A DNA stretch of 64,000 nucleotides, taken from positions 248,001-312,000 of the forward strand of contig CAYMIJ010000001.1 of the NCBI GenBank assembly GCA_964390465.1, read 5' to 3'. The first letter of the stretch is position 1; every line of letters starts with the position of its first letter. Shown piece after piece: positions 12,080-21,270 of the stretch. The DNA is from JADZAI01 sp964390465. Lineage in GTDB: Bacteria; Pseudomonadota; Alphaproteobacteria; Micropepsales; Micropepsaceae. The notes under the pieces are model-generated. The model was not told where the DNA came from, ran no database searches, and was given only the letters and a program-made list of their open reading frames with translations. The position numbers and the translations under genes are program-made.

Positions 12080-12295
12080 TTAAGGCCGCATGAACATATA
12101 GTCGGTGTCGGGGTCAGCATTTTCCGCCGCGCCCAGCAATTCGGCTTTCACATCCGGCAGGCTGCGGCGTTCAAGGAATGAGGTCACCACCGCAGACAGG
12201 AACGCCCGCGCCACGGCATCGAGATCCTGCCCTTCAGCTTTCGCCTGCGCCATCGCGGCTGCAAAATGCGTTCTGGCGATTTCCGATGCGGTCAT
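12080..12295 (-). CDS. Conserved-looking hypothetical protein (71 aa), coupled to gpx
   Basis: Not recognised. It is 71 residues, largely helical by composition (SEIARTHFAAAMAQAKAEG then AFLSAVVTSFLERRS), with no signal peptide or membrane helix and an acidic C-terminal tail (ADPDTDYMFMRP). Its ATG overlaps the stop of the glutathione peroxidase gene in an ATGA arrangement, which supports real translation and co-expression with gpx. Function unknown; a role linked to peroxide defence is only a context guess. Confidence 0.7.
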   Translation of the reverse strand: MTASEIARTHFAAAMAQAKAEGQDLDAVARAFLSAVVTSFLERRSLPDVKAELLGAAENADPDTDYMFMRP

Positions 12296-12798
12296 CCGGC
12301 ATCCTTCCCCAGTGCCTTGCCAATGGCTTTGCCGAACTTTTCAGAGTCCGGGCTGGTCATGCTGGAGAACCAGTCCTGCAACTGGCCGTCGCGGCCGATG
12401 ACGTATTTGTAGAAATTCCAGCGTGGCTTCGAGAGGAAGCCGCCCTGCGCGCCCAGCCATTTGAACAAAGGATGCGCGTCCTTGCCGCTGACCGGTACTT
12501 TTTCGGCAATGGGAAAGCCGACACCGTAATTGATCTCGCAGAACTGCTCGATCTCGCTGGCTGAGCCGGGTTCCTGCTTGCCGAAATCGTTGGAAGGCAC
12601 GCCGATCACCACAAGGCCCTCGTCCTTGTGGTCTTCCCATATGGATTGAAGGCCCTTGTATTGCGGCGTGAAGCCACATTTCGAAGCCGTGTTGACGATG
12701 ACCATCGGTCGCCCACGAAACTGGGCGAGGTCAAGCGGCTTGCCTTGCAAGGTGTTCAGTGTGAAATCGAAAACAGAATGGGGCGATGTGTCGGACAT
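12292..12798 (-). CDS. Glutathione peroxidase (Cys-type)
   Basis: Thiol peroxidase of the GPx/BtuE family that reduces H2O2 and organic hydroperoxides with glutathione or thioredoxin. The peroxidatic Cys lies in NTASKCGFTPQY (Cys rather than Sec). The Gln region is GVPSNDFGKQEPGS and the Trp/Asn region is RWNFYKYVIG. From the ATG at 12798 it is 168 residues, close to the family's usual 160-180; the frame extends to 12831, but the extension overlaps the divergent gene's start and does not align with the family. It is translationally coupled to the downstream 71-residue gene. Confidence 0.92.
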   Translation of the reverse strand: MSDTSPHSVFDFTLNTLQGKPLDLAQFRGRPMVIVNTASKCGFTPQYKGLQSIWEDHKDEGLVVIGVPSNDFGKQEPGSASEIEQFCEINYGVGFPIAEKVPVSGKDAHPLFKWLGAQGGFLSKPRWNFYKYVIGRDGQLQDWFSSMTSPDSEKFGKAIGKALGKDAG

Positions 12799-12830
12799 GC
12801 CCCAAGCTAGCATGAACACACTGCCGGACA

Positions 12831-13451
12831 ATGCCCGTGACCACCATTCAATCTCTGTTCGCCACCAGCCTTTATCGTGCGCCCCTGGGCGGCGCGCGTG
12901 TGCGCGATCTGCTGGCTGATCTTGGCATGGCCATCCGGCAGCTGGCGGTGGACGACGGCGCGGGCCGCACCTGGAGCCGCGAGAACGGGTATAAGGGATA
13001 TACCTCCTATGCCTCGCTGGATGATCTGAACTGGCGGCTACCCGTGTTCGCCGATCTTGAAAGGCGGCTCGATGCGCATGTCGCCGCCTTTGCTAAGTCG
13101 CTGGCTTTTGATCTGGGCGGGCGACGGCTGAAGCGCGACAGCCTTTGGGTGAACCTGCTGAAACCGGGCGGCGCACACAGCGCCCATATTCATCCCGGAT
13201 CAGTGATTTCCGGCACCATCTATATCGAGGTGCCACCGGGTGCGAGCGCCATCAAATATGAAGACCCGCGCCTTGCGATGATGATGGCCGCCCCATCGGT
13301 GAAAAAGTCTGCGCCCCCTGCCCGGCAGCGCTTCGTGACCGTCGAACCCAAAGTCGGCGATGTGCTGTTGTGGGAAAGCTGGCTGCGACATGAGGTGCTG
13401 CCGAATGGCGCGAAAGGCGAACGCCTGTCGATCAGCTTCAATTATCGGTGA
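12831..13451 (+). CDS. TIGR02466-type 2OG-Fe(II) oxygenase-like protein
   Basis: A 206-residue protein of the TIGR02466/2OG-FeII_Oxy_5 family, a double-stranded beta-helix fold related to 2-oxoglutarate-dependent oxygenases. The putative iron-binding block is GGAHSAHIHPGSVISGTIYI around residues 113-132, with the distal His and Arg in WLRHEVLPNGAKGERLSIS near the C-terminus. Substrate unknown. Its ATG is only 32 bp from the divergent glutathione peroxidase start, so the two promoters must overlap or lie inside the opposing coding regions. It converges on hflX with a 24-bp gap. Confidence 0.85.
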   Translation: MPVTTIQSLFATSLYRAPLGGARVRDLLADLGMAIRQLAVDDGAGRTWSRENGYKGYTSYASLDDLNWRLPVFADLERRLDAHVAAFAKSLAFDLGGRRLKRDSLWVNLLKPGGAHSAHIHPGSVISGTIYIEVPPGASAIKYEDPRLAMMMAAPSVKKSAPPARQRFVTVEPKVGDVLLWESWLRHEVLPNGAKGERLSISFNYR

Positions 13452-13475
13452 AGCCCGGCAGCGGGACCGACCTTA

Positions 13476-14852
13476 TCAGTCCTTCAACTTGCGATGGCGC
13501 GAGCGCGGAGTCTTTTCCTTTGCCGCCGTTTGGCGCTTTGGCGGGAAACGTTCGCGGAACTGCTGTTCCTTTTCCAGTGGCACCGACAACGCAAGCTCGA
13601 CCCGCCCATCGGATTTGTCCTTACGCCCTCGCACCGAGGCATGACGATAGGCCCATGCCAGGCCTTCACCATCGCCAGCTGGAATGGTAACCGTCAGCAT
13701 CGCCTCGTTGGCGCTCAATCTCTGTTCGATCAGCAGACGCAGCCGGTCGAGACCTTCGCCCGTCAGGGCCGAGAGCGCGATTGGGCCGAGCGGTCCGGGG
13801 CGACTGCCACGAAGACGCGCAGCAGCTGCATCTTCTTCCGGCAGAGCGTCGATCTTGTTCCAAACCTCAACCACTTCATCGAGCCGCACACCGTCAATGC
13901 CGAGTTCGGAAAGAACCGCCTCGACATCCTGACGCTGCGCTTCGCTGTCAGGGTGCGAAATGTCGCGCACGTGGAGGATCAGATCAGCCACCAGCACTTC
14001 TTCCAACGTGGCGCGGAAGGCGGCAATCAATTGCGTGGGCAGATCGGAGATGAAGCCCACCGTGTCTGACAATACGGCCTGCCGCCCGCCCGGCAGTTTC
14101 ACGGCACGCATGGTGGGATCAAGCGTGGCGAACAGCATGTCCTGCGCCAGCACTTCAGCGGCGGTCATCTTGTTGAACAGTGTCGACTTGCCGGCATTGG
14201 TATAGCCGACCAGCGCCACAACCGGATAAGGCGTGCGCCGACGTGCCGCGCGATTGAGCTCACGTGTCCGCACCGTGCCGATCAATTCTTTGCGGATCTT
14301 GGCGATGCGTTCGCCGATCAACCGCCGGTCGGTTTCGATCTGCGTTTCACCGGGCCCACCCAGGAAGCCGAAGCCGCCGCGCTGACGCTCAAGGTGTGTC
14401 CAGCTTCTGACCAGACGGCTGCGCTGGTAGGTGAGATGCGCCAGCTCAACCTGTAACCGACCCTCGCGTGTACGCGCCCGTTCGCCGAAGATTTCAAGGA
14501 TCAGGCCGGTGCGGTCGATCACCTTGGCCTTCAGGCCCTTTTCAAGATTGCGCTGCTGAACGGGCGACAGCGCGCCGTCAAAGATGACGACCTCAGGTTC
14601 AAGGCTCGCGCAGAGCCCGGCGATTTCTTCAACCTTGCCCTCACCCAGATAGGTTGAGGGGCGTGGGGCCGCCATTGGCACCAGAAGCGCCGCAAGAGGC
14701 ATCATGTCGATGGCGCGCGTCAGGGCGGCGGCTTCTTCCAAAGCGCTTTCAGGGCTGCGACGTCCCTCGTGCCGCGCCGTCTTATCATAGGGGTGAACAA
14801 CGATCGCACCCCGCTGCACAGCTTCAGCGGGCAGAGGTGTCGAGTCCTTCAC
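13476..14852 (-). CDS. hflX: GTPase HflX
   Basis: Ribosome-binding GTPase involved in rescue or splitting of stalled ribosomes, commonly downstream of hfq. An N-terminal HflX domain contains a Gly-rich linker (GGFGFLGGPGETQIETDRR), followed by the G domain with G1 GYTNAGKST, G3 DTVGFISDLP and G4 in VWNKID. The start is uncertain: a GTG at 14852 (458 aa) or a TTG at 14864 (462 aa). Either overlaps the 3' end of hfq by 29-41 bp, indicating coupled expression. The C-terminus is a basic tail (AKEKTPRSRHRKLKD). Confidence 0.95.
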   Translation of the reverse strand: MKDSTPLPAEAVQRGAIVVHPYDKTARHEGRRSPESALEEAAALTRAIDMMPLAALLVPMAAPRPSTYLGEGKVEEIAGLCASLEPEVVIFDGALSPVQQRNLEKGLKAKVIDRTGLILEIFGERARTREGRLQVELAHLTYQRSRLVRSWTHLERQRGGFGFLGGPGETQIETDRRLIGERIAKIRKELIGTVRTRELNRAARRRTPYPVVALVGYTNAGKSTLFNKMTAAEVLAQDMLFATLDPTMRAVKLPGGRQAVLSDTVGFISDLPTQLIAAFRATLEEVLVADLILHVRDISHPDSEAQRQDVEAVLSELGIDGVRLDEVVEVWNKIDALPEEDAAAARLRGSRPGPLGPIALSALTGEGLDRLRLLIEQRLSANEAMLTVTIPAGDGEGLAWAYRHASVRGRKDKSDGRVELALSVPLEKEQQFRERFPPKRQTAAKEKTPRSRHRKLKD

Positions 14853-15078
14853 TTTCCTGCTCAAACAGCGGCACCGGGTTCAACGGCATGATGGTCGAGA
14901 TCGCATGCTTGTAGACAAGCTGCGAATGGCCGTCGCGGCGCAGCAGCACACAGAAATTGTCAAACCACGAGATAACGCCCTGCAGCTTCACACCGTTCAC
15001 CAGAAAAACAGTCAAAGGTGCTTTGGCTTTGCGGCAGGCGTTCAGGAAAACATCCTGCAGGTTCTGTTTCTCGCTCAT
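14824..15078 (-). CDS. hfq: RNA chaperone Hfq
   Basis: Hexameric Sm-like protein that promotes sRNA-mRNA pairing. From the ATG at 15078 it is 84 residues. Sm1 covers KAPLTVFLVNGVKLQG and the following strands (about 18-45), and Sm2 contains YKHAIST (56-62). The conserved proximal-face Gln is in NLQDVFLN. The short acidic C-terminal tail is usual for alphaproteobacteria. The frame continues upstream, but only the MSEKQNLQ start agrees with the family. Its end overlaps hflX, and it lies downstream of the ntrYX/transaminase genes, a conserved alphaproteobacterial order. Confidence 0.97.
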   Translation of the reverse strand: MSEKQNLQDVFLNACRKAKAPLTVFLVNGVKLQGVISWFDNFCVLLRRDGHSQLVYKHAISTIMPLNPVPLFEQESEGLDTSAR

Positions 15079-15201
15079 GGCGCTTCTCGTTCTTGGCCCT
15101 GTGAGGGCATGCATCACGCGAGTCGTGCCCGCGCTGCAGAACATATGAAGTGCCGCAGGCACTCGCTGCAAGCCCATAATCCATTTTTTGCCCGTGCGAT
15201 C

Positions 15202-16059
15202 TCAGGCGACTCCATGCAAAGCCAGATAATCCTGTCTCAGCATAGTTGCGATAGGGCCGGGCTTGCCATCGCCGATAGCATGCCTGTCCACTCTGACGAC
15301 CGGCATCACAGGACCGCCAGCCGATGTCACGAAAGCTTCACGCGCGCGCGCGATGTCAGCGGCTGAAAAGGCGCGTTCCTCCACCTTGATCTGACGGTCA
15401 TGCGCCAGCTTCATGACGGTCTGGCGCGTGATGCCGGGCAGAATGTGATTTGAGAGCGGTCTGGTGACAAGTGTGCCGCGCTCGTCAACGATCCAGGCAT
15501 TGGAACTTGAGCCTTCGGTGACAAGGCCATCACTGTCGACCAGCCATGCTTCATAAGCGCCTGCCTCACGCGCCGCCTGTTTGGCCAGAATGTTTGCCGT
15601 GAGCCCGGTCGTCTTGATGTCGCAGCGGCCCCAGCGGATGTCAGGCTGAGTGATCACTGCCACGCCCGCTGCCGCCATCGCCTGAGCCTTGGCGAAGTCG
15701 ACACGCCGCGCCGTCATGATCACGGTTTGAGGAACAGCATTGACCGGAAATGGATGATCGCGCCGTGCCACACCGCGCGTGACCTGGATATAGACAAGCC
15801 CGTTGCGGATGCGGTTACGCCGCACCATCTCGCGCAGATGGCTTTTCAGGGCGGGAATGCCAAATGGCATGGGTTGGTGCAATTCGCCGAGCGAACGCTT
15901 CAGACGCGCCCAGTGACCTTCTTCGTCGAGCGTGCGGCCATCTACGATGGCGCACACCTCATAGATCGAGTCGGCAAACTGAAGGCCCCTGTCCTCAACA
16001 TGCACGGCCGCATCCGCAAACGCGACATAGTGCCCATTCACAAACGCTACCCGTGACAT
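15202..16059 (-). CDS. dat: D-amino-acid transaminase (class IV PLP aminotransferase)
   Basis: PLP enzyme interconverting D-amino acids and 2-oxo acids, supplying D-Ala/D-Glu for peptidoglycan in many bacteria. It is 285 residues. The N-terminus VAFVNGHYVAFADAAVHVED is the fold-type IV start, the catalytic Lys149 is in RCDIKTTGLTAN, and the PLP-phosphate-binding segment GLVTEGSSSNAWIV follows. It sits 9 bp after ntrX, between ntrX and hfq, as in many alphaproteobacteria. Class IV specificity (D-amino acid, branched-chain or aminodeoxychorismate lyase) is hard to separate by eye, so D-specificity is the likely but not proven call. Confidence 0.88.
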   Translation of the reverse strand: MSRVAFVNGHYVAFADAAVHVEDRGLQFADSIYEVCAIVDGRTLDEEGHWARLKRSLGELHQPMPFGIPALKSHLREMVRRNRIRNGLVYIQVTRGVARRDHPFPVNAVPQTVIMTARRVDFAKAQAMAAAGVAVITQPDIRWGRCDIKTTGLTANILAKQAAREAGAYEAWLVDSDGLVTEGSSSNAWIVDERGTLVTRPLSNHILPGITRQTVMKLAHDRQIKVEERAFSAADIARAREAFVTSAGGPVMPVVRVDRHAIGDGKPGPIATMLRQDYLALHGVA

Positions 16060-16068
16060 GAGATCCCC

Positions 16069-17484
16069 TTAATGCGCGACGTCGTCGCGACCGCCCACAC
16101 CCAGCGTTTTCAACTTGCGATGCAGCGCCGAGCGTTCCATGCCGATGAAGCTGGCCGTGCGCGAGATGTTGCCACCAAAGCGGTTGATCTGCGCGAGCAG
16201 ATATTCGCGCTCGAACATCTCGCGGGCCTCGCGCAGAGGAAGCGAGATGATCTGTTCACCGGAAGCACCCTGTGTGACGGCAGGCGCGGATGCCACGACC
16301 TCGCCGGGCAGCATCTCGGAACTGATCAGCGCATCCGGCTGATCAGACGTGAGGATAACAAGGCGCTCAATATTATTTCGAAGCTGGCGCACATTGCCTG
16401 GCCAGTCATGCGCCTGTAGCGCGGCCATGGCATCATCGCCCATACGGCAAACATGGCCACCGTACAGCCGTGAAAAACGCCCAAGGAAATGTTCGACCAG
16501 AAACGGGATGTCGTCACGCCGCTCGGACAAAGGCGGCACGCGCACCGGCACGACACCAAGGCGGTGGAACAGATCCTCACGCAGATTACCTTCCGCAATC
16601 TGCTGGCGCAGATCGGCACTGGATGAGGACAGGATTCGCACGTCCACTTCCACGCGCTGTGCACCACCCAGCCGTGTAAAGGTCTGGTCGATCAACACAC
16701 GCAGGATCTTGCCCTGCGTTTCCAGAGGCATGTCTGACACTTCATCAAGATATAATGTGCCGCCATGCGCCTGTTCCAGAAGCCCCACTTTGCGCGCGGT
16801 GCCATCGCTGCCTTCAACGCCGAAAAGTTCCTGCTCCATCCGGTCGGGCGCCATGATGGCGCAGCTCAGCACCACAAATGGATTTCGCGCACGGCGCGAG
16901 CGCGCATGGATCAGCCGCGCCACCACTTCCTTGCCTGACCCCGCCGGGCCGGTAATGAGCACGCGGCTGCCGGTCGGTGCGATTTTTTCGATCGTCTGGC
17001 GCAACTGGGCGATCGCTGTCGAACGACCAACGAGATCGAAATCTTCAGGTGAGCGCTGCCGCAATTCGTCATTTTCCCGGCGCAGCTTGGCCGCCTCAAG
17101 AGCGCGCTCCACCACGATCAGAAGCCGGTCCGACTTGAATGGCTTTTCGATGAAGTCATAGGCGCCGCGTTTGATTGCGGCCACAGCGGTTTCAATTGTG
17201 CCGTGACCCGATATCACCACCACAGGCAGATCAGGACAGTCGCGCTTGATTTCTTCCAGCACGGCCAATCCATCAATGCGGCTGCCCTGTAGCCAGATGT
17301 CGAGCACGACCAGCGCTGGCTGGCGTGCGCGCACAGCCGCCAGCGCACCATCTGCATCTTTGGCAAGCCGTGTTTCATAGCCCTCGTCTGAGAGGATGCC
17401 AGCAATCAGCTCGCGGATATCGGCCTCGTCATCCACCACAAGGATTTCGGGCGCCTTATGCCAGTTGTTCTGAGTTTTGTTCAT
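16069..17484 (-). CDS. ntrX: Nitrogen-regulation response regulator NtrX
   Basis: Response regulator partner of NtrY. A receiver domain (phospho-acceptor Asp62 in VVLDIWLQG, Lys in EKPFKS) is followed by an AAA+ domain with Walker A GPAGSGKE at 179-186 and Walker B GTLYLDEV, then a Fis-type HTH (NISRTASFIGMERSALHRKL). The GAFTGA loop that contacts sigma-54 is missing: the corresponding region reads ELFGVEGSDGTARKVGLLEQ. It therefore probably does not remodel sigma-54 holoenzyme in the classical way, which is in line with NtrX proteins of other alphaproteobacteria. Its ATG overlaps the ntrY stop by 4 bp (ATGA). Confidence 0.96.
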   Translation of the reverse strand: MNKTQNNWHKAPEILVVDDEADIRELIAGILSDEGYETRLAKDADGALAAVRARQPALVVLDIWLQGSRIDGLAVLEEIKRDCPDLPVVVISGHGTIETAVAAIKRGAYDFIEKPFKSDRLLIVVERALEAAKLRRENDELRQRSPEDFDLVGRSTAIAQLRQTIEKIAPTGSRVLITGPAGSGKEVVARLIHARSRRARNPFVVLSCAIMAPDRMEQELFGVEGSDGTARKVGLLEQAHGGTLYLDEVSDMPLETQGKILRVLIDQTFTRLGGAQRVEVDVRILSSSSADLRQQIAEGNLREDLFHRLGVVPVRVPPLSERRDDIPFLVEHFLGRFSRLYGGHVCRMGDDAMAALQAHDWPGNVRQLRNNIERLVILTSDQPDALISSEMLPGEVVASAPAVTQGASGEQIISLPLREAREMFEREYLLAQINRFGGNISRTASFIGMERSALHRKLKTLGVGGRDDVAH

Positions 17485-19760
17485 AAAGAAACAGTGCCTG
17501 GTTCCTTGGGGATTTGCATGAGAGGAAAGCTGAGCGTCACCTTCGCGCCGCCGGTTTCATCTGCATCAGTTATCTGGAGCGACCCGCCATGGTCCTCCAT
17601 GATCTTCTTAACAATGGCAAGACCAAGACCTGTCCCCCGCCCGCGCGTGGTCACATAAGGTTCGGTCAGGCGTTCCCGGTCACGACTGGGAAGCCCAACG
17701 CCATTATCAGTGACAGTGATCAATGCCTGGTCATTCACAACGGACAGCACGGCCGAGATCCGTCCGCCCGTCTGCTTGGGCTGGTTGCCCTCGACCTGAT
17801 CGTGCCCAAAACGGGCACCCACACTTTCAGATGCATTCTTCAGGACGTTGATCAGTGCCTGGGAGATCAAACGGCCATCGCAGACAGCTTCTGTCATAAT
17901 GTCGGGGGTAGATATCTCATACGCAATGTCAGGATTGCCCACGCTCTGCAGGAATACGGCCTGACGCACCAGTTCACCGGCATCTTCGACATTCATGGAA
18001 GGTTGCGGCATACGCGCAAACGACGAGAACTCATCGACCATGCGGCCAATGTCGCCAACCTGACGGATGATGGTCTGTGTGCACTGCTCAAATATATCGG
18101 GATCGGTCACGATCTCGCGTTTGTATTTGCGCCGCAGACGCTCCGCCGAAAGCTGAATGGGGGTCAGCGGGTTTTTGATCTCGTGGGCAATACGGCGGGC
18201 GATATCGCCCCATGCCGCCGACCGCTCAGCCGCCACCAGATCGCTGATATCGTCGAACGTCACAACGAAGCCAGTGCGCTTGCCCTCGCTGAGTTCCGAC
18301 GTGACCCGCACCGACAGATTGCGCGTGCGCCCGTCGCGCATGATGTCAAGCTGGCCCGAAGCACGACCCGCCTCGTTCACGCGCGCCTCTGCCAGCAAGG
18401 CCGACAGTTCTGGGGCGACATCATTGATCTGCTGGCCATTCAGCAATGGCGCCTGCACACCAATAAAGGCCGCTGCCGTGGGATTGGATGCATCAATCCT
18501 GCCCAAAAGGTCCAGGCCCACAACACCCGCAGAAACACCTGACAGCACGGCCTCTGTGAAGAGGCGGCGGTCTTCAGCAATGCGATTGGCTTCGACCAGT
18601 TCATCCTGCTGGCTCTGGAGCTCAGATGTCATTCGGTTGAATGCGCCGCTCAAGGTGGCCATTTCCCCCGTGAGACCGCGTGAGGCGACACGGGCACTCA
18701 AGTCGCCGCTACTCACCCTTTCTGCGGCGCCGATCAAATGACCGATCGGCGTCACGATCCGGTTGGCCGCGTTGAGGCCAAGCGACACAGCCGCCAGCAG
18801 GGTCAACAAGCCAACCACGGCATAGACAGCGCCAAGCGCAAACTGAACACCGGTTCGGTTGGCTTCGAACCGTTCGAATTCGCGCAGCGCATCCACAGCC
18901 TGCTGCTGACCCTGAAGCAGTTTACCGTCCACATAGCGCACGGCGAGCAGATAGCGGTAGGGAAGCATGAATGATGCATTGGCCCCGCCGATCTGCGTCA
19001 TGGCCTGAATGCGATTGCCACCCGCACTGGATGAAATGACCGTCGAGCCAAGCTCAAGCCGATTGAACTCATCTGGGGTCGGCGGGGAGTCCAGTCCAAC
19101 CATATAGGTATTCTGGAATCCGGCCACATAGCTCCCTCGGCTGTCGTAAAGCGCGATGATCGCAATGTTGCGTGCGCTCATCAGGTTCAGAATCTGGCTG
19201 CGAAACTCAGCAGGCTGATACCGCAGATTGGTATACACATCATCGCGCGCCATAATGAACGCGATGTCCTGAACGTCCTTGCTGATCGTATACTTCTGGT
19301 CCGCGGCATATCCTTGTGCCAGATCACCCGCATTCGTGATGGCCAGCTTCACGCGCTCGCTGAACCACGCATTGATGCCCATTGTCATCACCACGCCAGC
19401 AAACAGCGCCACCAGCACCGTTGGGACGATGGCGATTCCGGCGAACAGAGTGACCATGCGCACATGAAGCTGCGCGCCGGCATCGCCGCTGCCACGTGTG
19501 CGCGACAGGTTATAGAGACGCCACGCGATAACGCCGGTCAGAATGACAGCAAGGGTAACGTTGGCAACGATCAGCGCCACCACCATCTGCCCAGAAGGCG
19601 TGATGCCTGCCACCCCGCTCAGCACCGCATAGGTGCTTGCCGCTGTCACAATTGAGACGACACCGAGAACGACATCTAGCGTCCAGGTGCGTTGTGAAGG
19701 AGCACCCGCTTCCGCCTGTGCCGTCAGCCGGTTGACGGGCTGTGCAAGATCAGATGCCAT
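17481..19760 (-). CDS. ntrY: Membrane sensor histidine kinase NtrY
   Basis: Sensor kinase that phosphorylates NtrX in response to nitrogen/redox-type signals. It is 759 residues. Transmembrane segments lie at about 28-48, 57-82, 102-128 and 307-330, leaving a periplasmic sensor region of about 180 residues between the third and fourth. Then come HAMP (about 325-380), PAS (about 400-500), the HisKA domain with phospho-acceptor His526 in RRIAHEIKNPLTPIQL, and the HATPase domain with GVGLPSRDRERL and GTGLGLAIV. It is 79 bp downstream of ntrC, so it probably starts its own transcription unit. Confidence 0.96.
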   Translation of the reverse strand: MASDLAQPVNRLTAQAEAGAPSQRTWTLDVVLGVVSIVTAASTYAVLSGVAGITPSGQMVVALIVANVTLAVILTGVIAWRLYNLSRTRGSGDAGAQLHVRMVTLFAGIAIVPTVLVALFAGVVMTMGINAWFSERVKLAITNAGDLAQGYAADQKYTISKDVQDIAFIMARDDVYTNLRYQPAEFRSQILNLMSARNIAIIALYDSRGSYVAGFQNTYMVGLDSPPTPDEFNRLELGSTVISSSAGGNRIQAMTQIGGANASFMLPYRYLLAVRYVDGKLLQGQQQAVDALREFERFEANRTGVQFALGAVYAVVGLLTLLAAVSLGLNAANRIVTPIGHLIGAAERVSSGDLSARVASRGLTGEMATLSGAFNRMTSELQSQQDELVEANRIAEDRRLFTEAVLSGVSAGVVGLDLLGRIDASNPTAAAFIGVQAPLLNGQQINDVAPELSALLAEARVNEAGRASGQLDIMRDGRTRNLSVRVTSELSEGKRTGFVVTFDDISDLVAAERSAAWGDIARRIAHEIKNPLTPIQLSAERLRRKYKREIVTDPDIFEQCTQTIIRQVGDIGRMVDEFSSFARMPQPSMNVEDAGELVRQAVFLQSVGNPDIAYEISTPDIMTEAVCDGRLISQALINVLKNASESVGARFGHDQVEGNQPKQTGGRISAVLSVVNDQALITVTDNGVGLPSRDRERLTEPYVTTRGRGTGLGLAIVKKIMEDHGGSLQITDADETGGAKVTLSFPLMQIPKEPGTVSL

Positions 19761-19810
19761 GCGCTCTTAAGACTCAAAACTTTGATGAATGGGCGACCCC
19801 AGCCAAGTTG

Positions 19811-19833
19811 CCCAAAAGCAACGTAGTTGCTGT
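19811..19833 (-). terminator. Possible weak terminator between ntrC and ntrY
   Basis: On the minus strand, stem AGCAAC / GTTGCT with a 3-nt loop is followed by TTTT, 9 bp past the ntrC stop. The stem is short (6 bp), so it may only attenuate transcription between the ntrBC and ntrYX units. Confidence 0.4.
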
Positions 19834-19839
19834 ATTACA

Positions 19840-21270
19840 TCAGCGGGGAGTGCGGACAAGTGGCAATCCCAGACTTTTGATCTTGCTGCGCAGCGTATTC
19901 CTGTTGAGCCCGAGCAGCTTTGCTGCCTGCAATTGATTGCCATGCGTGGCGGCCAGAACCGCAGAAACAAGCGGACGCTCCATTCTTTCCAACACGCGAT
20001 CATAGAGCCCGTCTTCAGGTATGCGGCCATGCGCAAACGCCTGCTGGACATGGCGCTCGACTGCTTCTTCGACCGTCATATCCAGCCCTTGAGTGCCAGC
20101 AATTTCGGGCAAGACCGCCAGCTCATGATCGATGATTGCGGCGGAAATAATGTCATCCGCGTGCAGGGCTGCGAGGCGGCGGGCCAGATTTTCCAGCTCG
20201 CGCACATTGCCCGGCCAGCCATAGCGTTTCAGACGCAGCAGGCCTTCAGCATCAACGGATTTCAGCGGCAGTCCTTCCTGCGATGCCGCTGTCAGGAAAT
20301 GACGCATCAGATCGTCGATATCGTCGACCCGCTCGCGCAGCGGCGGCAGACGCAGAGGCACAACATTCAGGCGGTAATAAAGATCCTCGCGGAACAGACC
20401 TTGTTGCGCGAGCTGTCGCAGATCACGGTTGGTCGCGGCGATGATACGCACATTGGTGCGCACCACCTGCCGCCCACCCACCGGCATATATTCGCCCTGC
20501 TGTAGAACGCGCAGAAGGCGGGTCTGGGCTTCCAGCGGCATGTCGCCGATCTCATCCAGGAACAGCGTGCCGCCTTCAGCCTGTTCGAAGCGGCCCACGC
20601 CACGGGTGGTCGCGCCAGTAAACGCACCCTTCTCGTGCCCGAACAGATCGCTTTCGATCAGCTCGCGCGGGATGGCCGCCATGTTCACCGCGACGAAAGG
20701 ACCATGCTTGCGCTTGCCGTAGTCATGTAAAGCGCGCGCGACGAGTTCCTTGCCAGTGCCGCTTTCCCCAGTAATGAGCACGGTCAGGTCGGTGCCCATC
20801 AGCCGCGCCATCACGCGGTAGACATCCTGCATGGCTGGTGATCGACCAATCAGGGGAAGATCGGTGCCATCATCGCGGGCAGGTTCTGCCCGCATGGGGC
20901 GCTGGGCACGTGATGCCACCGCGCGCCGCACAGCCGAAATCAGCTCGTTCAGATCAAACGGCTTGGGCAGATAGTCATAGGCGCCGCGTTCGTTGGCAGT
21001 GATCGCCGTCAGCAGCGTGTTCTGCGCGCTCATCACAATCACCGGCAGATCGGGGCGCATGCGCTGGATGCGCGGCAACAGTTCAAAGCCACTCTCATCA
21101 GGCATCATCACATCCGTGATGGCCACATCTCCATCACCGTTGACAATCCAGCGCCACAGCGTTGCGGCATTGCCGCAGGTGCGCACCTCGAACCCTGCCC
21201 GGCCCAGTGCCTGCGCAACGACCGTGCGGATCGCGCTGTCATCATCAGCGACAAGAACCGTACCGCTCAT
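19840..21270 (-). CDS. ntrC: Nitrogen-regulation response regulator NtrC
   Basis: Sigma-54-dependent activator of nitrogen-assimilation genes, phosphorylated by NtrB. From the ATG at 21270 it is 476 residues. The receiver has Asp53 in AITDVMMPD and Lys in PKPFD. The AAA+ domain has GESGTGKE (168-175), an intact GAFTGA loop (215-220) and GTLFLDEIGD. A Fis-type HTH follows (NQLQAAKLLGLNRNTLRSKI). This contrasts with the neighbouring NtrX, which lacks GAFTGA. Its start overlaps the ntrB stop by 4 bp. The frame extends 24 codons upstream inside ntrB, but without family similarity. Confidence 0.97.
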   Translation of the reverse strand: MSGTVLVADDDSAIRTVVAQALGRAGFEVRTCGNAATLWRWIVNGDGDVAITDVMMPDESGFELLPRIQRMRPDLPVIVMSAQNTLLTAITANERGAYDYLPKPFDLNELISAVRRAVASRAQRPMRAEPARDDGTDLPLIGRSPAMQDVYRVMARLMGTDLTVLITGESGTGKELVARALHDYGKRKHGPFVAVNMAAIPRELIESDLFGHEKGAFTGATTRGVGRFEQAEGGTLFLDEIGDMPLEAQTRLLRVLQQGEYMPVGGRQVVRTNVRIIAATNRDLRQLAQQGLFREDLYYRLNVVPLRLPPLRERVDDIDDLMRHFLTAASQEGLPLKSVDAEGLLRLKRYGWPGNVRELENLARRLAALHADDIISAAIIDHELAVLPEIAGTQGLDMTVEEAVERHVQQAFAHGRIPEDGLYDRVLERMERPLVSAVLAATHGNQLQAAKLLGLNRNTLRSKIKSLGLPLVRTPR

